A stretch of DNA of 64,000 nt from Cyanobacterium sp. HL-69 (GTDB lineage Bacteria > Cyanobacteriota > Cyanobacteriia > Cyanobacteriales > Cyanobacteriaceae): positions 1,798,001 through 1,862,000 of the forward strand of contig CP024912.1 in the NCBI GenBank assembly GCA_002813895.1. Reading direction: 5' to 3'. Position numbers and translations under genes: made by a program. Position 1 is the stretch's first letter; every line of letters starts with the position of its first letter. The notes under the pieces were generated by a model. It had not been told where the DNA came from. It did not search any database and worked only from the letters and a program-made list of their open reading frames with translations. Below are positions 27,745 to 36,664 of this stretch, one piece after another.

Positions 27745-28407
27745 ATGAAAAATAATCAGTACAAAGTTCCCCCCTACAAAAATAAGGCTTTAGGATTAAG
27801 TGCTAGTTTAACATTTGCGACTTTTTTAAGTACTATTGGCTACATGACATCAGCGGAAGGTGCTGTTTTAATTACAGGCATTGAAACGGGAAATGACGTC
27901 GTATTAACCCTCAGTGGCAGTTTGAATACCACAGGTTTAACTTCGCCCGGTGGCGGCTCTACAAGTGCTAGTATTATTTCTCCGTCCAACAGAGGTACAA
28001 TTTTCTTTAGTCCTATACTCAACGTGATACTATTTGAAGATGCTATCGCTAATCCAGATGCCTTAATCTTTGGTACGGGTGGATTCGCTTTTCCTAGTTC
28101 TAGTAATGTGAGTGGCTTTTTAAGCATTGATACTATCGGTAATAATAACAAGGTTTTCTTACCTAGCACTTACCAAAGCGGTGACCCTTTAAGTGGTGAG
28201 ATGATTTTTAATAATGAAACTTTTGCCAGTTTGGGTATCACTCCTGGTACTTATATATCAGCCTTTAATAGTGGTGCAAATGAAGATACCATTACTTATC
28301 AGTTTGTAGCAGCGTCTAGCACAACACCAGAACCAAGCACGATCTTAGGTAGTATTGTGCTATTGGGTCTTGGTTCAGTATTTGCCAAAAAAAGAGTAGT
28401 TAATTAA
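27745..28407 (+). CDS. Secreted PEP-CTERM sorting-domain protein
   Basis: A 220-residue exported protein. A signal-like hydrophobic stretch lies near residues 12-33 (FATFLSTIGYMTSAEGA). The body is rich in Gly, Ser, Thr and Asn and beta-strand-like, without catalytic motifs. The C-terminus is a complete PEP-CTERM sorting signal: PEPSTILGSIVLLGLGSVFA followed by basic KKRVVN. This signal is cut and processed by an exosortase, which must be encoded elsewhere. Its stop codon overlaps that of the convergent DUF3326 gene. Confidence 0.85.
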   Translation: MKNNQYKVPPYKNKALGLSASLTFATFLSTIGYMTSAEGAVLITGIETGNDVVLTLSGSLNTTGLTSPGGGSTSASIISPSNRGTIFFSPILNVILFEDAIANPDALIFGTGGFAFPSSSNVSGFLSIDTIGNNNKVFLPSTYQSGDPLSGEMIFNNETFASLGITPGTYISAFNSGANEDTITYQFVAASSTTPEPSTILGSIVLLGLGSVFAKKRVVN

Positions 28408-29450
28408 TTCTCTCTTGTTTTGAGGGTTTCGGGGGTTAAACTTGAAAAATTTATTCCCCCTTTATGGGCTACCATTACGCCGATCGCCTCTAGGTATGAT
28501 TTGACCCGAATAGGATTGATACTAAGGGGTTCAGGAGGTACTCTAATAATGGTTTCGTTATCTTCTACCACAATTATTTGGGTATGGGAATGGGCAAAAC
28601 TTAGAGTCGCACTACCCCCACAGGCATGGTGGGGAATTATCAAAGCGTCAATATCCTCCGCCCATAAACTAGGACTATTTTTTTCTTGGGTAAACTGGGG
28701 GGCTTTATTTAAACCCACCAACACACAGGGCAAAAATGTATATCCCAATTCCTCGGCAGCTGCCCGAGGGGAAATATCTATATCCAAAGGTAAAGGAGAC
28801 AAAGCAGGGGCGTGGGCGCAAGGAATTTGGAACTCCCTCACCAATAAATGGGAAATTACCGCTTCTGCCCCAGCGAGCGCATCTACCCCACTACCATGAC
28901 GATAATCGGTAAGGGCTTGAGAATCACTATCATCAGGAAATCTGGCCACAACAGCGATCGCATTTATACCCTGACTAACCAACTTTTTCCCTGCCCTCAA
29001 AAGACTATCAGGATTACCAATAGTACCCCAACTCGCCCCACTATCCGCCACTCTCAATTCCACATTCAGAGGGGCATCCGTGACAACATAATCCCTCACA
29101 TTTATCCCCACCGTGGCCCGAAGGGCATCCACCGCTTGAAGGTGACGATGACGTAATTCAGGCTCTATGGCTTGATCCAAAATTACCCCAATTTTATTTT
29201 GGTGGACGGATTTTAAACCCCATTCTCCCCCCGCAAACTTATCGAGAGCATAACCTTCCACATAATCAATATTATCCCCAGACCAATATAAACTTGCCCC
29301 ATTCATCACATTGGGATGGGTTACAAGGCGATCGCACACCTGCCCCATAACCCTAGCCACAGGTAAAGCATCCCCCGCATAGCCACCCACAGAAGCCCCC
29401 ACTCCCGTCGGTACAATTAACACCGCACAATAAGGTTTTTTGTAAAGCAT
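28404..29450 (-). CDS. DUF3326 family protein
   Basis: A 348-residue protein conserved in cyanobacteria and plants, matching the DUF3326 pattern: AVLIVPTGVGASVGGYAGDA at the start, NGASLYWSGDNIDYVEGYAL, and GIPLIIPHHACGG-like sequence near the end (DALIIPHHACGGSATLSFA). The function is unknown to me. I chose ATG 29450 (MLYKKPYCAVLIVPTG) since the upstream MSIFLFIK extension is unlike homologues. It lies just after a small conserved gene on the same strand, separated by a terminator-like hairpin. Confidence 0.82.
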   Translation of the reverse strand: MLYKKPYCAVLIVPTGVGASVGGYAGDALPVARVMGQVCDRLVTHPNVMNGASLYWSGDNIDYVEGYALDKFAGGEWGLKSVHQNKIGVILDQAIEPELRHRHLQAVDALRATVGINVRDYVVTDAPLNVELRVADSGASWGTIGNPDSLLRAGKKLVSQGINAIAVVARFPDDSDSQALTDYRHGSGVDALAGAEAVISHLLVREFQIPCAHAPALSPLPLDIDISPRAAAEELGYTFLPCVLVGLNKAPQFTQEKNSPSLWAEDIDALIIPHHACGGSATLSFAHSHTQIIVVEDNETIIRVPPEPLSINPIRVKSYLEAIGVMVAHKGGINFSSLTPETLKTREN

Positions 29451-29481
29451 TTTGATAAAAAGGAAAATAGACAAAAAAAGA

Positions 29482-29504
29482 GGGACATAGTACTACTATG
29501 CCCC
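29482..29504 (-). terminator. Terminator after the 56-residue gene
   Basis: Stem GGGACATAG/CTATGCCCC with a 5-nt loop and one mismatch. On the minus strand it is followed by TCTTTTTTT, a good intrinsic terminator for the small gene at 29524-29694. It separates that gene from the DUF3326 gene. Confidence 0.7.
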
Positions 29505-29523
29505 AAAAAAAAATATAAACCAA

Positions 29524-29694
29524 TTACTTAGTCACAATAGCCTCAACATGAGCCTTTTGAGTTTCCTTGTCCACCTCAGTCACAGCCCAACGTAAAGGCT
29601 CACCCTCTTCATTTAACCTTGCCTCCACATCCTTTTTAAACTTCAAAGGATTTTCTTTTAAATCAACTTCTGCCGTAATAAAATGAGTAGTCAT
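29524..29694 (-). CDS. Small conserved-looking acidic/basic protein (56 aa)
   Basis: A short ORF from ATG 29694 to TAA 29524. The product begins MTTHFITAEVDLKENPLKFK and ends KAHVEAIVTK. It is highly charged and has no cysteine or membrane segment. Support that it is a real gene: balanced coding-like composition unlike the AT-rich surroundings, a matching terminator 20 bp after its stop, and a length and sequence style seen in small cyanobacterial proteins. I do not assign a function. Confidence 0.7.
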   Translation of the reverse strand: MTTHFITAEVDLKENPLKFKKDVEARLNEEGEPLRWAVTEVDKETQKAHVEAIVTK

Positions 29695-29860
29695 AGCCAA
29701 TGTAATACCTAATTTTTTTTGTTTAATTATGATAGTACATCATCGTCCCCTAGCACATCCCCCTTCATTCCATGATAAATTATCTTGTTGGGATTACCGA
29801 AAAAAAAGACCCAAGAAATAAGCTAACATCGAGATCAAACAACAAATAAAAATAAATAAT

Positions 29861-30133
29861 ATGCTATTAGATCAACAACAGATTAATCAGAAATTAGAAA
29901 GCCTAAAATCATGGACTATCGAAGGTAAAAAACTCGTTAAAACCTTTAAATTTGAGGACTTCATAAAGGCGATCGACTTTGTCAACAAGTTAGTTAGCCC
30001 CGCCGAATCCGCAGGACACCACCCAGATATATTGATCTCCTACAACAAAGTTACCATTAATTTAACCACCCATGATGAAGGAGGACTAACCCAAAAAGAC
30101 TTTGATCTAGCCCAAGAAATAACCAACCTGTAA
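29861..30133 (+). CDS. phhB: 4a-hydroxytetrahydrobiopterin dehydratase
   Basis: A 90-residue pterin-4a-carbinolamine dehydratase, the usual family length. It dehydrates 4a-hydroxytetrahydropterin to recycle the cofactor. The active-site motif is present: SAGHHPDILISYNKVTINLT, with the paired histidines, followed by THDEGGLTQKDFDLA. No phenylalanine hydroxylase is adjacent. It ends directly against the convergent gene at 30134, with no intergenic base. Confidence 0.93.
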   Translation: MLLDQQQINQKLESLKSWTIEGKKLVKTFKFEDFIKAIDFVNKLVSPAESAGHHPDILISYNKVTINLTTHDEGGLTQKDFDLAQEITNL

Positions 30134-30526
30134 CTAATTCGAGTTCTCCTCCTCACTCCCCATCCCTTGGGAGTCCTGAAGAAAAGCCTTAAAACAATCA
30201 TCATCGCTGATAATGTGAGTAAAAGCTCCCCTCATCAACTCTAAGCTTTCAGGATCATCTCCAATGTCATCCACCATAATTAAATTCACCATCAACGACA
30301 AAAACTGTTCCGACTCCTCATCACTATATTTTTCCATGGCCTCAAGGGCAAACTCATCTAAAATAGTAGGGTCATTCATATTTCCTGTTGTCAACAAAGA
30401 TTTGCACATATAACCACCCATCAAATAACCCACATCTCCAGCATCGATAGTGGTACTTTCAGCCCTGACCGCATCGAGAGGCAAAATCAACAGCACCGAA
30501 CTAATCAGCAGAGTAAAATATTTCAT
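30134..30526 (-). CDS. Secreted protein of unknown function
   Basis: A 130-residue protein with a clear signal peptide (MKYFTLLISSVLLILPLDAV, cleavage likely after VRA). The mature part is acidic and helical. It has two cysteines (GGYMCKSLL and DDDCFKAFL), probably forming a disulfide in the periplasm. I do not recognise a family. No partner gene is obvious; it converges with phhB. Confidence 0.65.
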   Translation of the reverse strand: MKYFTLLISSVLLILPLDAVRAESTTIDAGDVGYLMGGYMCKSLLTTGNMNDPTILDEFALEAMEKYSDEESEQFLSLMVNLIMVDDIGDDPESLELMRGAFTHIISDDDCFKAFLQDSQGMGSEEENSN

Positions 30527-30711
30527 AGCAATATTTAATTAAGATAATAATTAATCATACATTTAATTTATAAAAATCACATTAAAAACCTGAGCATATA
30601 TCATACATTAGAAATTCCAAACAACTGTAATGAACAATAAACAGAAACTCCGTGTGATAATCTAAGGGAGATATGAAGTACAGATTTTTGTGGGTGAAAG
30701 TATAAAAATTT

Positions 30712-32061
30712 ATGTCTTGGTTTTATCCTATTTTTGCAACAGAAACAGAAACAGCAGAACCATCCTTGGTTTTAGCAGGAGTTTTACTTAGTTTAGTTAT
30801 CATCTATTTTGCCAGTAAATTAGGGGGAGAACTTTGTTCCAGAATTAACCTTCCTTCCGTATTAGGTGAATTAGTAGGCGGTGTAGTCATTGGGGTTTCT
30901 GCCCTCAAATTCCTCGTATTTCCCGAAGGAGGAATGGAAGCCACCGACTCCCTTATCATTCAACTGCTCCAATCTACTGCTAATCTGAGCCCTGGGGGAA
31001 CAGAATTAGTATTCGAAAGCATGAGTGAGGTTATCTCTGTCCTAGCGGAATTGGGGGTAATCATTCTTTTATTTGAAATTGGTTTAGAATCAGATTTAAA
31101 AGAATTAATCAGGGTAGGTCCTTCTGCAGCCATTGTAGCGGTGGTGGGGGTTGTAGCTCCCTTTGTAATGGGAACTGCAGGTTTAGTCTTTCTCTTTGGT
31201 TTACCCGTAATTCCTTCTGTATTTGCCGGGGCAGCTCTCACGGCTACAAGTATCGGGATTACTGCCAAGGTATTAGCCGAATTAGGTAAATTAAGTTCTA
31301 CGGAAGGACAAATTATCATCGGGGCGGCGGTATTGGATGATATTTTAGGAATTATTGTTTTAGCAGTAGTGGGTAGCTTAGTTAAAACAGGAGAAGTGGA
31401 AGTTAGTCAAATTCTGATTCTTATTGTTAGTGCTGGTACTTTTTTGATTGGTACTATTTTGATTGGTCGATTAATCTCTCCTTTTTTGGTGAGTTTGGTT
31501 AATCAAATGAAAACCAGAGGACAAGTTTTAATTACAGGTATCATTTTTGCTTTTCTACTAGCTTATGTAGCCAATATTATTCAGTTAGAAGGTATTTTGG
31601 GTGCTTTTGCCGCAGGATTAGTTTTAGCTGAAACGGAGAAAAGAAAGGAATTAGAAGAGCAGATTATTCCCGTGGCGGATTTATTTGTACCTATTTTCTT
31701 TGTGTGTGTGGGGGCAAGAACTGATTTAGGGGTGTTGAACCCTGCTATTCCTAGTAATCGTGAGGGTTTAATTATTGCTTCATTCCTTATTGTAGTGGCG
31801 ATCGTGGGTAAAGTAATTACTGGTTTCACCATCTGGGGCAAACCTGAGATTAATAAACTTGCCATTGGGGTGGGTATGATACCCCGAGGAGAGGTTGGTT
31901 TAGTATTTGCTGGGGTAGGTTCAGCTAGTGGTGCTTTATCCCCTGCCACGGAAGCGGCTATCATTGTGATGGTAATTGCCACGACATTTGTTGCTCCTCC
32001 TTTACTTAAGGCTGTGTTTAAGGATGAACCAGAAAAGGTGGTCGAATCAGAAGCTAATTAA
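30712..32061 (+). CDS. nhaS3: Cation:proton antiporter, NhaS3-like
   Basis: A 449-residue CPA2-type sodium(potassium)/proton antiporter with about 12 membrane segments. Family landmarks: NLPSVLGELVGGVVIG, LLFEIGLESDLKEL, AALTATSIGITAKVL, the paired acidic motif AVLDDILGIIVLAVV, and LGVGMIPRGEVGLVF-like GVGMIPRGEVGLVFAGVG. Sequence and length fit NhaS3, the essential thylakoid/plasma-membrane antiporter of Synechocystis; that orthology is inferred. It lacks the regulatory TrkA-N domain of KefB/C. Confidence 0.85.
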   Translation: MSWFYPIFATETETAEPSLVLAGVLLSLVIIYFASKLGGELCSRINLPSVLGELVGGVVIGVSALKFLVFPEGGMEATDSLIIQLLQSTANLSPGGTELVFESMSEVISVLAELGVIILLFEIGLESDLKELIRVGPSAAIVAVVGVVAPFVMGTAGLVFLFGLPVIPSVFAGAALTATSIGITAKVLAELGKLSSTEGQIIIGAAVLDDILGIIVLAVVGSLVKTGEVEVSQILILIVSAGTFLIGTILIGRLISPFLVSLVNQMKTRGQVLITGIIFAFLLAYVANIIQLEGILGAFAAGLVLAETEKRKELEEQIIPVADLFVPIFFVCVGARTDLGVLNPAIPSNREGLIIASFLIVVAIVGKVITGFTIWGKPEINKLAIGVGMIPRGEVGLVFAGVGSASGALSPATEAAIIVMVIATTFVAPPLLKAVFKDEPEKVVESEAN

Positions 32062-32248
32062 AATCTCTTAAGATAGAAGATAAAGTAACTTGAGGCGCAA
32101 GGGTTAATTATTTATAGCTAAACCTGCCTTGGGTTTCTCTTATCTTTTGTTTTCTGCTATTTTTATTGATTTTGAGTTATTATCATAGCACTAGCAGTGA
32201 ATAAGGGTTATTAGATAAATTTAGTTCGTATTTTATATATAAATTATT

Positions 32249-33211
32249 ATGGCAAGTGAACAAAGTCGTTTACGCAATGAGTTTTTAAATACACAGGTAA
32301 TTACTCGAAGCACTGGTAAAAGGCTAGGGGTAATTAAAGAAGTATTGGTAGATGTTGATCGCCGAGAAGTGGTCGCTTTTGGTTTACGAGATAATATGTT
32401 GGCACTATCGGGCATTCCCAAGTATATGTATATTGATAGTGTTTCCCAAACAGGAGATGTGGTTTTAGTCGAAAGTGAAGATGCGATCGAAGATATTAAT
32501 ATAGAACTTTATAGTGCATTAATTAATTGTGAAGTAGTCACAGAAACTGGTGAACCTCTAGGAAAGGTTAGAGATTTTCAGTTTAACCAAGAAACAGGAG
32601 AGGTTGACTCCTTAACTATTGCTACTTTGGGTTATCCTCAAATTCCCGATCAATTAATTAGTACCTATGAAATATCTGTGGATGAAATCGTTAGTAGTGG
32701 TCCTAATCGCATAATTGTTTTCGAGGGAGCAGAAGAACGCATAACTCAAATTACCGTAGGCGTTTTAGAACGTTTGGGCATTGGTCGTCCTCCTTGGGAA
32801 AAGGATGATGATGATATGTACTATGCTCCTACTACTCCTCCAGAAAATCAGTTACCTACGGGAATGCCTGTTCGTCCTGTGGCACCACCGATTAAAACTC
32901 AACCTCCCGTCGTCGCCAGAGAGAATTCGGAAGAAGATGAATGGGAAGAAGTCCGTCCTGTGGCACCTCCAGCCCGTCGTCAACGTTCTGCTCCTTTATA
33001 TGAAGAGGAGGAGTATGAAGGGGATAACTGGGGAGAAGATACCCTTGAAAGACAAGCCCCCCCTCGTTATGAGTCTGCCACCCGTGAAGTGGATAATTAT
33101 AACGCTGATTTGATGGAGGAAGATGTTTGGGATGATGAAGATGAATATCGTCCTCAAAAAGTGAATATTCCCCAAAAGCAAAAAATGCCTGAATATGAGG
33201 AGGAATATTAA
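32249..33211 (+). CDS. PRC-barrel domain protein with Pro/acidic tail
   Basis: A 320-residue protein. Two PRC-barrel units are visible: residues 5-80 (LNTQVITRSTGKRLGVIKEV) and 85-160 (SALINCEVVTETGEPLGKVR). The C-terminal 130 residues are a low-complexity tail rich in Pro, Glu and Asp, including two copies of a PVRPVAPP-like unit. PRC barrels are small beta domains found in RNA-processing and photosynthesis proteins; the role here is unknown. It is a single-gene transcript between the antiporter and ilvC. Confidence 0.82.
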   Translation: MASEQSRLRNEFLNTQVITRSTGKRLGVIKEVLVDVDRREVVAFGLRDNMLALSGIPKYMYIDSVSQTGDVVLVESEDAIEDINIELYSALINCEVVTETGEPLGKVRDFQFNQETGEVDSLTIATLGYPQIPDQLISTYEISVDEIVSSGPNRIIVFEGAEERITQITVGVLERLGIGRPPWEKDDDDMYYAPTTPPENQLPTGMPVRPVAPPIKTQPPVVARENSEEDEWEEVRPVAPPARRQRSAPLYEEEEYEGDNWGEDTLERQAPPRYESATREVDNYNADLMEEDVWDDEDEYRPQKVNIPQKQKMPEYEEEY

Positions 33212-33217
33212 ATATAA

Positions 33218-33248
33218 GGTGTTAGGTGTGAGGGATTAGGTGTTAGGT
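33218..33248. repeat. TAGGTGT-type short repeats
   Basis: GGTGTTAGGT occurs twice in 31 bp, flanking GTGAGGGATTA, in the gap before ilvC. Similar sequence, in the other orientation, recurs at 50386-50407 beside nusB. This looks like the short tandem heptamer repeats common in cyanobacterial intergenic DNA. Confidence 0.6.
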
Positions 33249-33378
33249 TTCAACAATTGAAAACTATTCTTGATCCCCTCTCTCAACCTAAGCACTTTTT
33301 CATCAAACTGTAATTACCAAGTAGCAATTAATAGGCTATGATATAAGATTGCTTACTAAATTGAAAATTTTATATTGA

Positions 33379-34383
<1,005 letters not shown>

Positions 34384-34399
34384 TTAGTTTTTCTTCTAA

Positions 34400-34431
34400 C
34401 CCCTCTCCCCATGGGCGAGGGGATTTTTTTT
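34400..34431 (+). terminator. ilvC intrinsic terminator
   Basis: Stem CCCCTC (34400-34405) with GAGGGG (34417-34422), strengthened by inner C/G pairs, then eight T. A textbook intrinsic terminator after ilvC. Confidence 0.85.
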
Positions 34432-34442
34432 GTCAAAAAAAG

Positions 34443-34461
34443 GGGGCTATACATTAGCCCC
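34443..34461 (-). terminator. psbV intrinsic terminator
   Basis: Perfect 7-bp stem GGGGCTA/TAGCCCC with a 5-nt loop. On the minus strand it is followed by CTTTTTTT. It ends the psbV transcript, back to back with the ilvC terminator. Confidence 0.85.
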
Positions 34462-34489
34462 TAGAAAGCCTAACAAACTAGCTTAAGGA

Positions 34490-34978
34490 TTACGGTTCGA
34501 TTAAGGAACGTTTACCCCATTTGGGATCAGCTTGAGTTTGAATTAAGATGTAACCTGCGATCGCCTCTAGGTCATCATCAGTATAATTTCTCATTTCAGA
34601 CCAAATATCGGATCTGTCAGTGTTCATGTGTAATAAAGAAAGATCATCTTCACCGTCATAGGTAGTAGGATATTTCATGTAGTCCACCAAAGCTAAAACA
34701 TTGTCCCTTGCAGGAATTGCATTGGAAAGTGCCTCAATACTAAGACCTACGTTAGGGTTAGTTTTGGTTTTACCTTGAATATGACACTGAGTACAACTAG
34801 CTACAAATAATTGAGAACCTAATTGAGCTTCTTGGTTACTAAGGGTGATTAAATCCCCTTGATCATTTAAAGGAACAGTGCGAAGTTCTTCGCTTAAACT
34901 GAGTGCATTTGCAGTGCCAGTGAAAGACTGCCACATTAAAAACATCCCAGCTAGAATTATTAAAAAAAATCTTTTCAT
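34490..34978 (-). CDS. psbV: Cytochrome c-550, photosystem II extrinsic subunit
   Basis: A 162-residue precursor. The signal peptide (MKRFFLIILAGMFLMWQSFT, cleavage after ANA) exports it to the thylakoid lumen, where it caps the oxygen-evolving complex. The covalent haem motif is SCTQCHIQGKT, and the distal axial His appears in LLHMNTDRSDIW. The mature start (LSLSEELRTVPLN) matches PsbV closely. The ATG at 34978 is used; the upstream TTG is unlikely. No psbV2 or petJ is next to it. Confidence 0.97.
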   Translation of the reverse strand: MKRFFLIILAGMFLMWQSFTGTANALSLSEELRTVPLNDQGDLITLSNQEAQLGSQLFVASCTQCHIQGKTKTNPNVGLSIEALSNAIPARDNVLALVDYMKYPTTYDGEDDLSLLHMNTDRSDIWSEMRNYTDDDLEAIAGYILIQTQADPKWGKRSLIEP

Positions 34979-35194
34979 AATTGGCAAACTAATATTTTTT
35001 TTCTGTATTTTCTTGGGATTTAAAAGATTATACGTTACTTATTTTCCCTTAAAATAGGTTCTTATTTTGCCCTTTATTGTAAACTTTTGTTAATATATGG
35101 GGGTTTTATGGTTTTTTTAGAAACGAAAACAATGGAAGATCAGATTTTTATTTTTGGTCATTTATCTTTTGGAAAATTAAATCATATTTTAACT

Positions 35195-35211
35195 GGTGGG
35201 CAATGCCCACC
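35195..35211 (-). repeat. GGTGGGC palindrome near ispG 3' end
   Basis: GGTGGGCAATGCCCACC, a 7-bp stem with a 3-nt loop, 10 bp after the ispG stop. It may act as a terminator, although the T run is poor. The first bases of the window (GCCCACCCTAT) match the right half of this unit, so it could be a dispersed small repeat. Confidence 0.5.
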
Positions 35212-35220
35212 CTATAATAT

Positions 35221-36441
35221 TTAAGGATCAACCCATCTGCCATCATCTTTAATAAGCTGGATAAGTTGTTCAACCCCTTCGGCTTCGGGTACTTTTCTGA
35301 TTTCTTCTCGTCCACGATAAAGGGAGATAAAACCAGGTTGTCTGCCCACATAGCCATAGTCTGCGTCCGCCATTTCCCCTGGTCCGTTAACGATACACCC
35401 CATAACCGCAATGTCTAATCCTGTGAGGTGTTTGGTGGCTTCTCTGACTTTGTGCAATACTTCTTCTAGGTTAAACAAAGTTCTACCGCAAGAGGGACAG
35501 GCAACATATTCCACCATGGTTTTGCGTAATCCAAGGGCTTGGAGGATGCTGTAGCACACTGGGATTTCTTTTTCTGGGGCTTCGGTGAGGGATACTCTGA
35601 TGGTGTCACCAATGCCTTCGGCGAGTAATGTTCCAATGCCTGCGGTAGATTTGATTCTGCCATATTCCCCGTCTCCTGCTTCGGTAACCCCAAGGTGGAG
35701 AGGATAATTCATGCCTAGGTCGTCCATTTTTTTGACCATTAAGCGATAAGCTGAAAGCATTACAGGCACTCTGGAGGCTTTGAGGGAGATGACTAAGTTT
35801 TTAAAATCGAGGGATTCACAAATTTTGATAAATTCGAGGGCTGATTCGACCATACCTTCTGGGGTATCCCCATAGGTGAAGAGCATTCTTTCGGCTAATG
35901 AACCATGGTTTACACCAATACGCATGGCTTTTCCTTGATCTCGTAGGGAAATAACCAAGGGTTCGAGGGTTTCTTTTATTTTTGCTCCGATTTCTGCAAA
36001 TTCTGTTTCAGTGTATTCGGTGCGATCGCCCTTAGGCTTTTCAAACACATATAAACCGGGGTTAATCCTAACTTTGTCAACGTGTTTGGCTACTTCAAGG
36101 GCAATTTTCATGCCATTGTGATGGACATCGGCCACCAAAGGCACGGGTTGATAAGTTTGGGCTAATTTTTGCTTAATTTCTGCTAAGGCTCTGGCATGGG
36201 CTATGCTAGGCACTGTCACCCTTACAATTTCGCAACCAATCTCATGAAGACGGCGAATTCCAGCCACTGAGCCATCTATGTCCAAAGTGTCTTCGTTAAT
36301 CATTGATTGTACAACCACGGGATTGTTTCCGCCGATGGTGACATCACCCACTTTTACTGCACGGGTTTGGCGGCGGTGAATGGTGGTATCAAATAGTTTA
36401 TCTTCCGCACTAGGGGCGATCGGTTGTTCTATAGTTTGCAT
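35221..36441 (-). CDS. ispG: 4-hydroxy-3-methylbut-2-enyl diphosphate synthase
   Basis: A 406-residue GcpE enzyme of the MEP isoprenoid pathway, which in cyanobacteria uses ferredoxin. The TIM-barrel start is [16 protein letters not shown] with [12 protein letters not shown]; later [14 protein letters not shown]. The C-terminal 4Fe-4S domain has the cluster cysteines in [16 protein letters not shown] and [20 protein letters not shown] use the ATG at 36441; a TTG codon precedes it. It supplies precursors for carotenoids and phytol. Confidence 0.97.
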   Translation of the reverse strand: MQTIEQPIAPSAEDKLFDTTIHRRQTRAVKVGDVTIGGNNPVVVQSMINEDTLDIDGSVAGIRRLHEIGCEIVRVTVPSIAHARALAEIKQKLAQTYQPVPLVADVHHNGMKIALEVAKHVDKVRINPGLYVFEKPKGDRTEYTETEFAEIGAKIKETLEPLVISLRDQGKAMRIGVNHGSLAERMLFTYGDTPEGMVESALEFIKICESLDFKNLVISLKASRVPVMLSAYRLMVKKMDDLGMNYPLHLGVTEAGDGEYGRIKSTAGIGTLLAEGIGDTIRVSLTEAPEKEIPVCYSILQALGLRKTMVEYVACPSCGRTLFNLEEVLHKVREATKHLTGLDIAVMGCIVNGPGEMADADYGYVGRQPGFISLYRGREEIRKVPEAEGVEQLIQLIKDDGRWVDP

Positions 36442-36664
36442 CAATTTATACAGATAGTTGCTGTTCTTTTTACTTTATATTTTACTGTTCCTTGGTATTT
36501 AATAGGCAAATGGCATTTGTGATCAATTATGAATTATTGATGAAGTATTTGAGATTCTTGATTCCTTGGCTATACTAAAAATCATCGCTAAATGTAACAA
36601 CCCCTCATAAATACAGGTTACAATTTTAAGAGAAATTTAGATGTATTCTGTCTGTCGTATTTTA

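Noticed and set aside
33218-33248. CRISPR-like repeats
   Set aside because: Direct repeats are 10 bp, only two units, no spacers of regular length and no cas gene in the window.
35108-35224. 37-codon plus-strand ORF between psbV and ispG
   Set aside because: No RBS, ends in a palindromic repeat and overlaps the ispG end; likely chance.
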